In this document: positions 42,821-56,072 of the stretch, in pieces | Layout: each line of letters starts with the position of its first letter | Position numbering within the stretch: the first letter of the stretch is position 1 | Assembly (NCBI RefSeq): GCF_965363235.1 | Contig: NC_134843.1 | Coordinates: 86,647,795-86,711,794 of the forward strand | Length of the DNA stretch: 64,000 nt | Source of the DNA: Mytilus galloprovincialis | Lineage: Eukaryota; Mollusca; Bivalvia; Mytilida; Mytilidae | Direction: 5' to 3' | Translations under genes and position numbers: made by a program | The notes under the pieces: generated by a model | What the model was told of the DNA's origin: nothing | The model's database searches: none | Seen by the model: the letters and a program-made list of their open reading frames with translations, nothing else

Positions 42821-44003
42821 AAAATGTTGACTTGACAATCATGACAATGTAGACAATGGTAAAACACAGACCAGGGTATGTAAGGAAAATCCTAGATGAT
42901 CCTTGATGTTGAATGAACATTAGTAAACAGCATGATTAAGTTTAAAGTAGATCTTTCAACATTGTTTCTTCCAAGAAAATACAACCAAGAACAAATGTTA
43001 ATGATTACTATACTTTGATAGTCAAATGAACTTAAAGAACAGTTTGTCCTGCTGCATGACTGCCAAGGAAATTCAAACTCAAATTATTTGAGTGGAAAAC
43101 ATTTATTTGCACAGATTAATGGGAGCATTTTGTTAACTTTGTCACAATGCAAGCATTGCGTTGACGAGTCATACTACCAGAAAGTAATTAACCTTCATTA
43201 AAACATCAATGAATACATTTCCATAACCAAAGTACATCCTCATTTACCTGAATCGTTCTCAAATGTATAAAATAGTGTTTAAAAGACTAAAACAATGCAA
43301 GAAAATCCATGAAATAAGGTGAACCATGTCACCCTGGATATTGCACAAATGCCATGGTAATGGATTGAAAACTGGGTACAGAAAAACTTGGATCTTTACC
43401 AATAAATGCCTTGTAGTTGTTTTCCTTAAATAGGAAAGTTGAAATCCCTATGATAACATGTACAGATCTCAGAACCTACCAATCTATAATGGAAACAGCT
43501 ACAGTCCTCAGAGAATGCAGAGAATCAATACAAAATATTACAATGAATTAACGATATAATGAACACTATCAAGCACACATCTCTGCTCCGTTCAGTTCTA
43601 TATTTTGCACCTTTTGTTCTAGGAATTTATGTCAAACAATGAAATTTCTGCCTCCACAGCTATGTATCATGATTAATCCTTAAAAAGGATTAACAGAAAT
43701 GTATTTAAATCAGATTTCCAAGGATGCAATAAAAAACATATATAGAATTTTAATAACCCCTAGGCCAAAAATAAATAATTGTTTGTTTCCCCAAACCCGA
43801 CCCTATCAAGTCAGGTGAGGGTAGGTAGGTAGGTAAATTATTTTATTTTTTTGGTAAATTTGTTTTTTTTTGGTACTTGTAAATAGAAAATTACAAACCA
43901 TCATTATAGGGCTGTATTTTAAAATCTAGAGTGTATTAAGCTATCAGTTTCCTCATGTCAGACTTATTAAATAAAACTCTATGTATACATTGAAATAGTT
44001 TAT

Positions 44004-45087
44004 TTAATTGGGTTTCTTTTGAGTGGTAATTTTCCAATAATGACACAGTCTTTGTTGCCCCCACAGCTGCACAGGAGGCACATATATCGGGCTGTGCCAC
44101 GGTAGAGTCATAATACGGAAATTCCACATGTGTACATCACAGTCTATTTGTAGGTGCACATTCACCACGCCTTCAACAGCATCACCTGAAATAAAGAACA
44201 ACAGAGATCTTTAATAAATAAAAAATAATATCCTAGAGTACTTTGTATATATATATTGGGAATTTTCAATGAAGAAAATGTCTAAAATACTGAGCTTTCT
44301 GTTTATTATATTAAGCAGTATAATCTGTCAGAAATCTGTCCAAGTTCAACGTTAGAGAGTGTTCTAGTAGAATGAAGTTTAAACCGTTCACTAAAGTATG
44401 CAATTTTCCACTGAAAGAAGGATTTGAACATTGAACCCATATCAAACACTGAATAACTCAATGGAACATGCATATAAAATACAATCAACTGAGAGTGTTT
44501 GTTAAATGTGGAAATGTCATTCAATGTTGGGTCACAAAATCATGCTATGCAAGACCATGTTATTATATATTAAAAGTGAAAAGAATATATTTTGGTAATA
44601 CTATAAAAGCAAACCTTCAGGTGTGATAACAGATCCACAACAGTAGTCATACTTCAAGTTGGTTAGCAGTCTGTCAAATGCTCTGGATTCTCGAACAGTT
44701 ACCACTATTTAGAGAAGTATGCATGGGCTGTCTGCTTTAACAAGACTAGTGTGGAGTGATCTGCTTTTATTAGGGACCAAATGATTAATTTAAATCAATT
44801 GCTTTCAGGCCTCGGGTTAAATAAGTAAGGGCATAAGGAAATCATTAGGGAATTTAGGTAAAGGGGTTTGAAAATTTGCAAGAAAAGGAATGCAAACAAA
44901 GGTGAGGAGACTCTCCTTATCCTAAAAAAGTCTACCTTTGCTTGCAAGAAATAGATGTTGGGACGGTCACTTATTATGCATACCTGTTAACTTGTTAATA
45001 GCTTCTTCTTTTCCCTTAGAAAATTTGTTGACAGCTTGACTGGCTCCCATCATTTTGTCAAAGGTGTTGACAACATTTGAGGAGGAG
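44004..45087 (-). CDS. Captured spliced gene fragment in copy B
   Basis: Same three in-frame blocks as in copy A, with the same splice signals. The one substitution noticed (plus-strand 44904) falls in the intron, so it does not alter the predicted protein. Confidence 0.42.
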
Positions 45088-45392
45088 GCTTCTTTTTCTG
45101 TAGAGGTCCCATCAATATTAATGTCAATGCAAAATTTCCAAAACTTAAATAGGTATAGGAAGATGTGGTATGAGTGCCAATGAGACAACTCTCTATCCAA
45201 ATAACAATTTATAAAGGTAAACAATTATAGGTCAAGGTACGGCCTTCAACACGGAGCCTTGGCTCACACCAAACAAGCTATAAAGGCTTGTATATTAAAA
45301 GGGCCCCAAAATTACAAGTGTTAAACCATTCAAAGGGGAAAACCAACGGTCTAATCTATTTAAAAAAACGAGAAACGAGAAACATGTATAAA

Positions 45393-45653
45393 TTACATAA
45401 ACAAAAAGTCTTTATTAAAGTCTAGTGCAAGTTTCATGTCATCATCGTGGTGTGGAATAAATATTTCAGTAGAAACACTTTGTTTTGATACACGGATGTG
45501 TTTTTTGTCAAGAGCATCCTCCTCCTCTTCAGTCAATTTTAAATCGGCTATATCGTCCTCACATAGGTCTTCAAATATTTCCTTCTTCGAAAATCTTTCC
45601 AAAAAGTTTCCAGCCGAATAAACGGCAACAAAAACTGACAGAACGGCGTCCAT
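45393..45653 (-). CDS. 86-aa frame in copy B, unidentified
   Basis: Identical in translation to the copy A frame at 26891-27151: MDAVLSVFVAVY start, acidic middle, end FNKDFLFM. See that entry for interpretation. Confidence 0.4.
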   Translation of the reverse strand: MDAVLSVFVAVYSAGNFLERFSKKEIFEDLCEDDIADLKLTEEEEDALDKKHIRVSKQSVSTEIFIPHHDDDMKLALDFNKDFLFM

Positions 45654-46442
45654 GTAAATGTATGAACAATCTAGAGAATATTGTTCTGAATATCGTAAAG
45701 ACCCGAGACCACGTGGAATAAGAAGCCAAGTCGCGTCATCAATGCGTTTTCAACAATGCCGATTTCAAAGGCGCTTTGAAGAACAGCGTCTCCTTATGTC
45801 TTATGTATTTGACTTGTCCATTTCATAGGAGCACCGCACCACCACATGAATTTCGATAAAAAAAAATTCTACACAAAATCGGCAATAAAATTATTCCGGT
45901 CGCGGCGATTTTTCCCGGTCGGTCGGGATTGGGGAAACAAACAATATTTTATTTTAGGCCCTACTAATTTCAACACCTCAAACAGTGAAAATTTTTGATG
46001 AAAATTTATTGAAACCTTGAAATTTACAGGAAAAGTACTCCCACTGCTGTGAAAAATCTGTTAAGAAAGTATCAGTTCATTATGTAAAGCCATTATTATA
46101 GCATTTATCAACTAAAATAGAATTAGCAGCTAAATGGTAGAATCAAAGGCATATTGTTACTTAAAAGTAGTAAAAAGTTCATTTTTTTCAATTTTACTAA
46201 TTTTAAAAGATATTATTTAAACCTATGTGTTTAAATTTTTGGTAAAACTACAAAATCACAATTTGTGACAAAACTTCGAATTTGCTACTCAAATAAGTCC
46301 CCTGACTTGTATTAAATTGTATACTACATGTACATGTATCATGCAAACTATCAAGCTTCAAAATTTAAACAATATTAATCAATGCAAAACTTCCATGCTA
46401 TAACAAATAGTATACAGATCAGACACATAAACAACCAGCTCA

Positions 46443-47640
46443 GGCCTAAATTAAAATATTGTTTGTTTGCCCTTTTCCGACCCTATGTTTTGAAACAGGG
46501 TAGGCAATGGTAGGTAGGTAGGTAAAATATTTTATTTTTCTTTCCAAAAAAATAACTGAGCTCGGTACATTTTTTGTCATGGGTAGGCAGGTAGGTATAA
46601 TATTTTATTTTATAGATACATAATCTGCATGACGTCATTTTTGTCTGTATTGCTTTTGTTTAAGTATGACATATAATAATATAATGTTTTTGCTAATAAA
46701 TTTCTGGGACTATAAGACTAGTATAAAGTTGCAGGAAGTTTTGAAGAAAAAATATCATGTAGAATGTGAAATTAATCCATATGCACTACTATTTTGTTTT
46801 CAAATATCAAAATATAGGGCTGTGCGGCATATTTTCAACATTAATATGCCTGGAACTTTTGAGAGTTTTAACTTACACTAATATTCTGTCCTACGTTCAT
46901 TTTACGCTTACCTCGACCTAAAGGTTTTCTGTTAGAGATAACTTTGTCCTGGTAAAATATGTCCAGGCAGACATACATTACTAGTAGAAACAGTCCCTAG
47001 CGTGTTTAAATGTTCTTGTATGCCTGGGTTTCCAATAAAAATGATACAAGACTTGAAACAAAATTGTCACATATTTTTTATCGCATTTATAAATGATTTG
47101 TATGGAAAAACTTGGCGATTTTGCAGCCAAATATTCTCCACTTTACAGACCTTTGGTTCATGTCAGACATGAATAATATATCAAATGCTTGTTGAAGGCA
47201 TCGTTAACATAATCATCCTGTTCCACCGATCACCAAAGGCCATTCCTACATAGGATACAACGTCCGTTTAGAAAATAATTTGTACACACGTTGATAATTT
47301 TGTATTGGGCGAACTTTTTTTTAATGAACCCTACTCTTCAAGTATAAAGACACAGAGTAACGTTCGTCATATCATGATTTCTGACAAATGCTTTGAAACT
47401 CTAAATGCAAGTGTTCATGTCAAACGCTTACGTGATACCAAACGGACTAGATCTTATCCGGGAAAGATAAAACCCGAGGATTCCAGTAAAAATGTTTTGA
47501 GCGGGAAATACAAATATAAGATTATTTGTAGGAACGGAAAAACAAAATAAAATAAAATCTTGCAGGTAAATACAAATAAAAGATTTTCATGCGGAACAAA
47601 TTTATAGGGTCGGTCGGTAAAGGGCAAAGTTTTGTTTGTA
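46443..47640. mobile_element. Degenerate relative of the 2199-bp element
   Basis: The left end 'aggcctaaattaaaatattg' followed by 'ggtaggtaggtaggtaaaat' matches the terminal and subterminal sequence of copies A/B. A possible far end is 'ggtcggtcggtaaagggcaa' near 47607. No TA duplication and no captured exons were recognised. Confidence 0.5.
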
Positions 47641-50600
47641 TACATTTGTGTATGAGTTTGACATGTATGTTCTGACATTATATTTCATGTTCATGTACAT
47701 GTATCTTGATTTAACGGTTTTTCATGTTTTTACAGATTTTGTTTCTGTACTGTCTTTCTGTCTTAAAGAACTGAAAGTGTCATAATCTTATTACTGCAAC
47801 AGTTCCAAGTGATACATATATAGCTCAAGCAGAAAGTTGGTGTACCCCTTTAAAAAAATCTTGGATTTTGTGATTCCTTTTCTTTTGCAAATCGGTTTCT
47901 CATATATATCTCATTTTGCATCATATTGATCTTTGGTGTTTTAACACCACTTGCAGCACTATTGGCTATTTCACAATGTTTGGAGAGAACCACTAACTTT
48001 TGGCTGGAAAACTAGTTGATTAAGATTGTAGTTGAACAATCCTCTCACATGTGGGCTCAAATTCAAAACATCATGATCAGTGTTGACAGACTTGTCATTC
48101 TATTGGTACAGAGGTTGAACTTCTTAGACCACTCTGCAATAGAGGCTTTTATCTTTTCAACTTTATTTTTGCATATTAATAAATATTATAACCATAAACA
48201 ATACAAATTTTTGTTGAACCAATAAACACACCTGGTAGCTCGATGTCCAACCAAGTCCAACAGTGTATTTACACTTTATATTAGTGCAATTTTGTTATTA
48301 CAATCTAGATTCGATTTTCTCGGGAGATTATGCAGCATGTCCAGTTTGTACTTTATAAATTGCACTAAACAAAGTGTAATTGCTCCTCAGGAATTGATAC
48401 TATTCTTACTGTACATGGAATTATGATCAAGATTTCCTGTGTGATACATGGCCAATTGTGGACATGCTTACAAACATTTATAACAGTATATGAATTTTTT
48501 CAACTAGACATGCTAGATGTACATACATGTACATTTGTACAGCACTGAGGTAACATTTCAAAAGAAAAAGAAATTTTATTTAATTACAACAACAAAACCT
48601 TACTAAACTGATGAGGTAATGGCCCTATATACATGATATACAGTGTGTAGCATTATTATACTTTTTCCTTGCCAGTAATCCCCTGATGCAAAGGTCAACA
48701 TGCACTTCATTGATACTTTTGACTATTTCAGAGGCCTCTCATAGGGATGTCCAAGTAATCACTTAATCACATTTTTTCCCCCCAACATAATCACAAAATC
48801 ATGAATTATCTTTTTTAACAACATGAACATGATAATCATATTAATAAAAAAAAATAGTCCTAGATTTTCAAATTTGATATTTGGTCTGGTAATCAAATAA
48901 TCAACTATAAAAAAGGGCCAAGTAATTACATTTATAACAAAAAATTCCACAAGCAGACTCATTTCAAAAGGCATTCTGTTAAACAAATAATTGTAGTATA
49001 AATTACTAAAGCTATCCAAGATAAAAGTACACTTCAAGTTGAGAAAAAAATTACAATGTGCATAAAAATCATGACCAGTGCCTGTGATTTGAAGGAGCTA
49101 TATATATGTCCGAAGATTTCTGACCTGACGTCTCATTTAAAAGGGCCTGTGCATGTGACCTTTAAAAACATTTTAAAACCCAGAATATGCTTGAAATTGG
49201 ATGTTGGCTAAAGGCGACACATTCACTGTAGGCCATTCCCAAAGCATTAATCTTCTCTTAGGCCTTATTCTCTGTTTTGTTTATTTTGCTATTTTGAAAA
49301 CTTTTAATTGTAATGTGAAGTTAACAAAGTCTATGTCTCAGAATCCCCTAAAAAATCTCAACAGATTATTTGCATTTAAATGTCATGGATTAAAAAATTT
49401 GGCAAATTTTTAAACACAAAATTTAAGTGTGCAATCGTTCCATGCGGTGGTAAAACTGTCACGACTTAAGGTCACTGTTTGACCTTTTGAAAAATTAATG
49501 AATTTATAACAAATCATATACATGAAAAAGTGGACTCATTAATGAATTTTTCATCATGGTCATATTACATGTTTGCAAGTGCAAAATTGTCATCTTTAAA
49601 TTTATTTAATGCCAAATCTCTTACAGGTTATGCCTTTGTTTATTTTCTGTTTTATTAAGAATTGAATGCTTCTTTTTGTAGCTTTATTGGGGTTTAAAAG
49701 CATTGACTGAAGTACATTTCGTATGAAGCACGGGAGCGCTTCATCTAAAAATGTGCACTCGGTCAACACTTTTACAACCCTATGAAGTTACAAAAAGAAG
49801 CATTCAATACTTATAATTACATTTTTTAGCTAGGATCATGAAAACACGATTTACATCAAGTTTTTATTTAATTTACCTGTGCACTGTATTATGGAACCTC
49901 GTGTCATCATGAATGATAAGTTTTATTGTGTAATGCAATTGCTTAATCAGTAACACTTGAAGTGCAGTTAGCCAAGAATAACGTTTTATAATGAAACATT
50001 CATCAAATGTAATTATTTGTAGATGAATGGCAAACCAATTATTCAATAGCTAAATTGTGACCATGAGCTAGACCTAAATACCCAAATCATGCCTATAAAT
50101 CTTTCAGAATCATGTCATCTACATTGAAGTAATATTTGGATTTTTTAATATTTGATTGCATTTTCTGTGTTACTTATAAACTAGCAAAATGTCTAAATGA
50201 ACAAGATTCTGACTACAATCTACAATGATGCCAATAACATTACAATGAATTTCTGACTACATTTGTCTTAACTGTACTCTCATCCTTTTAACAAAATTAG
50301 AGTTTACAGCTAAATTCCTAATGCATGTAAAGCAAGTCTTTGGTAAGCTTGCTTACTTTGTTTGTATTTTGTACAATTGTAATTGGAATAACATCCAATC
50401 AAATTTATACTATATACAGGTTGAAATATGCCTATATATATTGTTGGATGATGTTAATTACAAAGCTTGAATTAACATTTATACAAACAGAGCAAGCAAG
50501 CCTACTGAACCAATGTTTTACTCTACAAGCATTGGGAAATTAGCTATAACTATAAATTGTCTATTCCTTTGGTATAGTTGAGGTGGAGTGAATTAATAGA

Positions 50601-52190
50601 GGACCAAGGTGTAATAATGGAGAGCTATGTAATAAGTTGTAATTTTTTTAAATTATTGAAACATGCAGTAAACTATGCCAGAGTGAGTTGCAACCTCACT
50701 TTACACCAAGTATCTTATTAATGTGACATTCTTTCACCAGTTACATGTATATATATTCAGTTTGTTTAATGCTCACATTTTATATTTTTAGTCTTTCTGT
50801 CTTTTCCCAGCTTTTATCCAGATAATTTCAACTTTTAAGAAGATAACTGAAACAGCAGATGGTACAATCATCACATAGCTGAACTAATTGCAGATTGAAA
50901 GGACTCTTCAAGGTCAAACAGTGGTAAAATTATTTATTTTCAATTCATGATTGTTTTGACACCCTGTTCATATTAGCCATGGTAATAACTTCTGAAATGA
51001 CATATAGATCAGAAAGGTATTAAACAGCTCTTACATAGTTTGTACCCATAACTATTATTTATAAATCTGTTATGATAAAATAAGAGAAAATGAGAAAAGA
51101 AAGTAATTGTTTCATGCTACATTGTAACTTTATGTGACATTATTAGAAGTTATAACTAAGTGATCTTCAGTAAATTGGGTATTTTTTCAGTAAAATGGTA
51201 TGTAAGCATGATATTAAAGAGGGATAAGTTCATGAATCAACTCCTGCTGCAGGATATACATTCAAAATTAAACTAGACCATGGCCACCAGTTAGTATTAA
51301 ACTGGACCATTCTATGATAAGTGTTTTATGCCCACATAGCTGTGGAGGAGGCCTAAGTTTTACCCTTCTTTGTCTACATCTCTTAATTTGTTACTGTACT
51401 GTTTGCCTCAACAAAATGTTATGAATCTTGCACACAATGCTTATTACTACAAACACAGATCATGTCTGAATTTTGATGGTGTCCGTGCCACTTTTACCAT
51501 TCTAGAGTTATGCCCTTTACGAATGAAAAAAAATGCTGAATTTTGTTTCAGATCTCTAACTTTAAGTTTGCCTATGCCAAACCTTAACACTTGTACACAA
51601 TGCATATTACATGTACCACAAAACTCTACATTAAGTACAAATTTGGGTCTTGTCGCTTCTACAGTTCTTGAGTTGTGTCCCTTTGACATATTAACATTGT
51701 ATGCAAGCAAGGGTATCATCTGTGTCCCATAATGGCATTGACATATTCCACATTTATTTCTAAATAACTAAGAGAGATAGATAGTGACTGGTTTTCTAGA
51801 AGCCTTTTCTGGTGTCAGTTTATAAAATCTTTTATTCCACTGATTCCTTAAACATTTTAAATGAAAAGATACTTTTTACTTTTGCTAGAAATAAGGGAGA
51901 TAATTTGTTATTTCTGTTTGCACAAGGTCACTTAATTCTGGTGTCAAAGGATTGGTTTCTTTGCAGAGATTCCCAATATATATTAAATTTTTAATTTAGA
52001 TTATAAATTTTAAAATATTTTACCACAATTATTGTACCAAAAACCTTAATTATGTCAAAAATGTGATCACAATCCAAATTCAGACAAAGTCAAGCTTGAA
52101 TATTGTGTCTAAACTTGCACAACTATTCAGGGTTCAACCTCTGCAGTCGTATCAGGCTGTGCTCGGTAAAGCATTTTATTCTGATCTGAA
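47641..52190. other. Intergenic or RBM12-like intron, small hairpins only
   Basis: Hairpins at 49662-49808 ('ttgaatgcttctttttgta' mirrored) and 50342-50502 ('gcttgctta-tttgtttgta' mirrored), and a reverse copy of the ~170-bp repeat at 51330-51740. No gene was recognised. The open frames here are AT-rich. Confidence 0.45.
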
Positions 52191-52199
52191 AGCATATTA

Positions 52200-52690
52200 T
52201 TAGCAGTGGCGGCCTGTGGTAGGGGGGTCTATTTCCTACATACAAGGTGATAGGATGGCCCCTGGAATAGGTCACCTTTTAAAGCTTGAAAATATGTGAA
52301 AAGGTCAGGAAAAACTATCAGAAATATTTCATACGGTCAATAATGTTCTGTTTTATTATCTTTGTATCCTAGCATTTTATTGACCAATTTTCTCTCGTTT
52401 GACACTTAGGTATTCAAGTTTTACACTTAAACACAGTACATGAAACCCAAACAATATGGTAAAAAGGTAACATTTTGCGGTAACAAAATCCCATCAGCAC
52501 CCCCTATCAATTAAGTATTGAAGTGAACTTCCAGAGAGTGGGGGATTCAGAAATTTTCATAAGTGGGGGCCCACTGACTCCCTAAGAGGGGTCCTGCTCA
52601 ATTCATGCTTCAGTGATTCCCTACATAATCAACCAGATTTTTTCCCAGAAAAAAAGGGGACCCTAGGTCCCCTGGTCCCCTCTAAATCTC
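52200..52690. repeat. 'gcttcagtgattccctac' G-rich repeat
   Basis: Contains 'tcatgcttcagtgattccct', 'acataatcaaccagatttt' and 'ggggaccctaggtcc'. Fragments recur at 54050-54130 and 55922-56070. Confidence 0.55.
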
Positions 52691-53639
52691 CCTATGATAA
52701 GATTTTGCATGCATAATCTATACAAATTCTGACAATGTTGCACTACCTGTAGCGTGAAAAACAAGTTCGGTAGCCCATACTTTTTTTGGAAAAACATGAT
52801 TAAATCTACATTTTGACAAATTCTTTTTAAAATTCTATGGATTTTAATTATATTAAAAAAAAATGCACCATAAAATACCTATATGAAACAAAATTAGATC
52901 ACGCATTAACAAATAATTTCAAACAACAAAAAACTACAAAGGTATAAATGAAATATTATTTATAGTCTATAATTTCATAATTAAGCCCATGACAAATAGA
53001 ATATTATGCAATTGAACATAAAGTAAACGGTTCTTACTATTCCAACATAATTAATAGGAATATATTATCTTATAAATTGGCATTGTCAATTAGGAAAATA
53101 AGTGTAATAATCCTATTTTTGTGCCAATATTTCATGCGACTTTAAGTATACTAAAATAAAAAGGAATAACCTGTTTTGAGGTCCAGGATATACATGTTGG
53201 GAGGTTACCAACAACTCGTCATTATCACAAAGACTGAACTGCACTTCAGATAATTTGGTTTATATTGTATAGAGCATTCAAAACATGGATTTGTCACATG
53301 ATCTATATTTGTGATGAAAGCTCAACAGCAAGAGTGATGTCTTCTATATTCTACAAATTTACAACCTATCTGTTGTGCCTGTAGCTTCCATGGATTGATT
53401 GTTATTTTTAAAGATAATTTATAATTTCCAGTTGATAATCGTCAGAATTTGAGGTTTCTCTTAAAATCTGTTTTATTGAAGTGTAAATATTGAAGGAATT
53501 AAATTAAACAATTTTATCACTTAAAAAATATTTTGCAACATTCCCTTTGTTCATCAATTGTCACAAAATTACAGCTTATCTTAATTATACTTATTAGTTT
53601 TGGATGATAAGTTTATTGTTCATTGCTTCTTTGATATTC

Positions 53640-53940
53640 ATATGGTTGATGATTTAAAAGAGGGGCGAAAGATACCAGAGTATATTCAAACTCATAAATC
53701 GATAAAAAAAATAACCGCCATGGCTAAAAAAGAAAAAGACAAACAGACAAATAAAAGACACAACATAAAGAACAAAAGACTAAGCAACACTAACCCAACC
53801 AAAAAGGGGGGTGTTCTTGGATGCTTCCGAAAAGGGGTACGAAGATCCTGCTCCACATGTCGCAACTGTTGTGTTGCTCATGTTAAATATTCTTGCAATA
53901 GGTCACATTCTTGAAAAGGTTACAGCATTGTAGAACGACA
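53640..53940 (+). repeat. Mussel-type dispersed repeat with open frame
   Basis: 'actaagcaacactaaccca', 'ttcttggatgcttccgaaaa' and 'gatcctgctccacatgt' are phrases of a repeat I associate with Mytilus. The 104-codon frame spanning it is therefore incidental. Confidence 0.55.
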
Positions 53941-54718
53941 TAAAGAACATATCCGATTTCATCTGTGAGATGGATATTTAAAAACATTCAACCAACTCGT
54001 GATGGTATCAGTATAATTTACGAAGGGATGATGAAAATTTGAACTATGCAAGAAATAATTCATGCTTCAGTGATTCCCTACATAATCAACCAAATTTTTT
54101 CCCAGAAAAAAAAGGGGAGCCTAGGTCCAAATGTATGAACAACATTGCTCGAAAATATATACCTTGTTCTTCATAAACCTCCAACAAATATATTTTAAAA
54201 CTTTTTAAGACCTACTTAGGAGCTTTATGTGTTTAGGTCTGTGCAGCATATTTTTCCTGTCTGTTTGTTTGTTTGCCAATCTGTTCCTCTTCAGGTTTAA
54301 GTTTTGGTCAAGGTAGCTAGTCTTTTTATTCAAGTTGAAGTCCAATCAACCAGAAACTTAGTATACGTGTTCCCTATGATATGATATTTCTAATTTTGTA
54401 CTGAAAAAATCCTTGTAGTTATATGATTAGCTTGAACTCAATGCAAGTGTAGCACAAACATTATGCAGGTATTTGTAAGTCAGATGTGTAATCCCTATTG
54501 AGCATCAAACCTGTTGGCACATTTTATGTTTTTACCCTTGTCTGTCTGTCTGTACATCCCAAAATTGGTTTCTGTTCTCTAACTTAAGTTTGCCTAGACC
54601 AAATGTTATGAAACTTATACACTGCTTATAACACCAAAACACTATTCAAGTTTAAATTTTGGTGGTGTCACTTTAACAAAAGGAAAAATTGCTGTTTTAA
54701 AAATATAAATTATGTAAT

Positions 54719-54825
54719 TTTTGTCTTGCTTGAAGGAGTAAAAAATTGAGACATATGTATACTGGTTCAGGCGTCTGTCTCGCTTGAAGGAGTAAAAAAT
54801 TGTGACATGTATGCTGTTTCCGGGG
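54719..54825. repeat. Two-copy ~54-bp tandem
   Basis: 'gcttgaaggagtaaaaaatt' occurs twice, at about 54730 and 54783, each followed by 'gacat-tgtat-ctg-tt'. Confidence 0.7.
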
Positions 54826-55921
54826 TCAGAGGCGTCGGAAATGTAATAGTTTTGTGATTAGGTCTAGTTTATGGTGAACCACTAGTAATAAGTCGAAGAT
54901 ATTTGGTATTCAGATGTATAAGTATTGGCATATATCTCATTATCATGGAGAATACTTGGCCCCCTTAGTTATGGTCTATTGACTTTGAAACTTTTGCTAA
55001 ATTTTCATGTATTTGTTTGTGATTAGGTCTGTTTATGGGGAACCACTAGTGGCAAGTCAATGGTATTTGATATGCAGAACTTTGTATTAGCATTGACACA
55101 TCTCAATTTCATGGAGATTGTTTAGCTTGATTCAGTCATGGTTCATTGACTTTGAATATTTGCAAAACTTGCTATTTTAATTTCTAAATTTGCATTGTGA
55201 CATGTCGAAATTACTAAAAAGCTAGACATATCTCTCATGTCTCTGTGATAATAGTTTATTTAAATCTTCTTTGAAAATTGGAGTTATCTTTCTTTGTTCA
55301 GAATGGTAGTTAAATCAACTACAACCAATGGTTTACACAATGCAATATTTAATTTTCTTCCCACTGATAAATTAAAGCAATTTTTACCATTCCATGCTTA
55401 CAAGCACTGATTACCATTCTAGGGTTATGCCCCTTTACAAATGAAAAATAACTGATTTTTTTGTTTCCGTTCTCTATAGACTTAAGTTTGTCTCAACTTA
55501 ATGCTTATTACCACTAAACTCAGTTTAAGTTCAAATTTTGGTAGCTTCACTTATAAGTTCTTGAGTTATGTCCCTTTATAACAATATACTAGTGGGGGCA
55601 TCATCTGTGTTCCTATGGACACATTCCTCATTTATTTTCTGTGGTTGCTATCTAGCTAAGCAGACAATGTCTTTCTTTTTTATTTTGTATGGTTTAAGAT
55701 TTTCATTACCTTTCAACTTACAGACTTCAAGGAGAATTGCAGTCAAGATTGAGGAATTCAACTCCAAATTTAAAGAACTGAAGAAGCTGAACAGTTTTAT
55801 TGGTAATTTTGAATTGCAAGATAAGCACATTCCTTCCATCCCCCTAATTTAATTTCTATAATGTAAGCCCTACATCAGGCAGTATTCGCTGTAGAATGTC
55901 TAGAGATACATACAAATTAAC

Positions 55922-56072
55922 CAGTGGCGGATCCAGAACTTTTCATAAGGGGGGGGGGGGGGGGGGCTGACTGACCTAAAGGGGGGCCCACTCCAGTCAT
56001 GCTTCAGTGAAACCCTATATAATCAACCAACAAAAGGGCCCCCCCCCCCCCCCCCCCCTTGGATCCGCCTAT
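55922..56072. mobile_element. 'ggcggatcca' MITE with poly-G/poly-C arms
   Basis: Left 'agtggcggatccagaac' plus a G-run, right a C-run plus 'ttggatccgcct'. Inverted arms around a core shared with the 52.2-kb repeat. Homopolymer lengths may be assembly-sensitive. Confidence 0.65.

Larger units (their letters stand above)
43763..45961 (-). mobile_element. 2199-bp TIR element carrying captured exons, copy B (inverted)
   Basis: Flanked by TA (43761-43762, 45962-45963). The flanks differ from those of copy A, so both are insertions of the element, not one duplicated block. It lies upstream of the TMEM67 start, 14,981 bases from copy A. The same exon blocks occur on the minus strand: 45393-45653 (86-aa frame), 44983-45087, about 44614-44706, and 44004-44184. 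Confidence 0.9.

Noticed and set aside
26583..45961. The two 2199-bp copies as a segmental duplication or inverted duplication of host DNA
   Set aside because: The homology stops exactly at TA-flanked terminal inverted repeats and the outer sequences differ, which fits two transposition events.
48759..49037. 92-codon hydrophobic minus-strand frame resembling a membrane protein
   Set aside because: Hydrophobicity follows from AT-rich Phe/Ile/Leu codons. The DNA contains loose 'taatca' repeats and no gene context.
53600..53914. Lys/Arg/Cys-rich 104-codon frame that could pass for a small basic protein
   Set aside because: Most of it lies in a dispersed repeat that I associate with mussel genomes.
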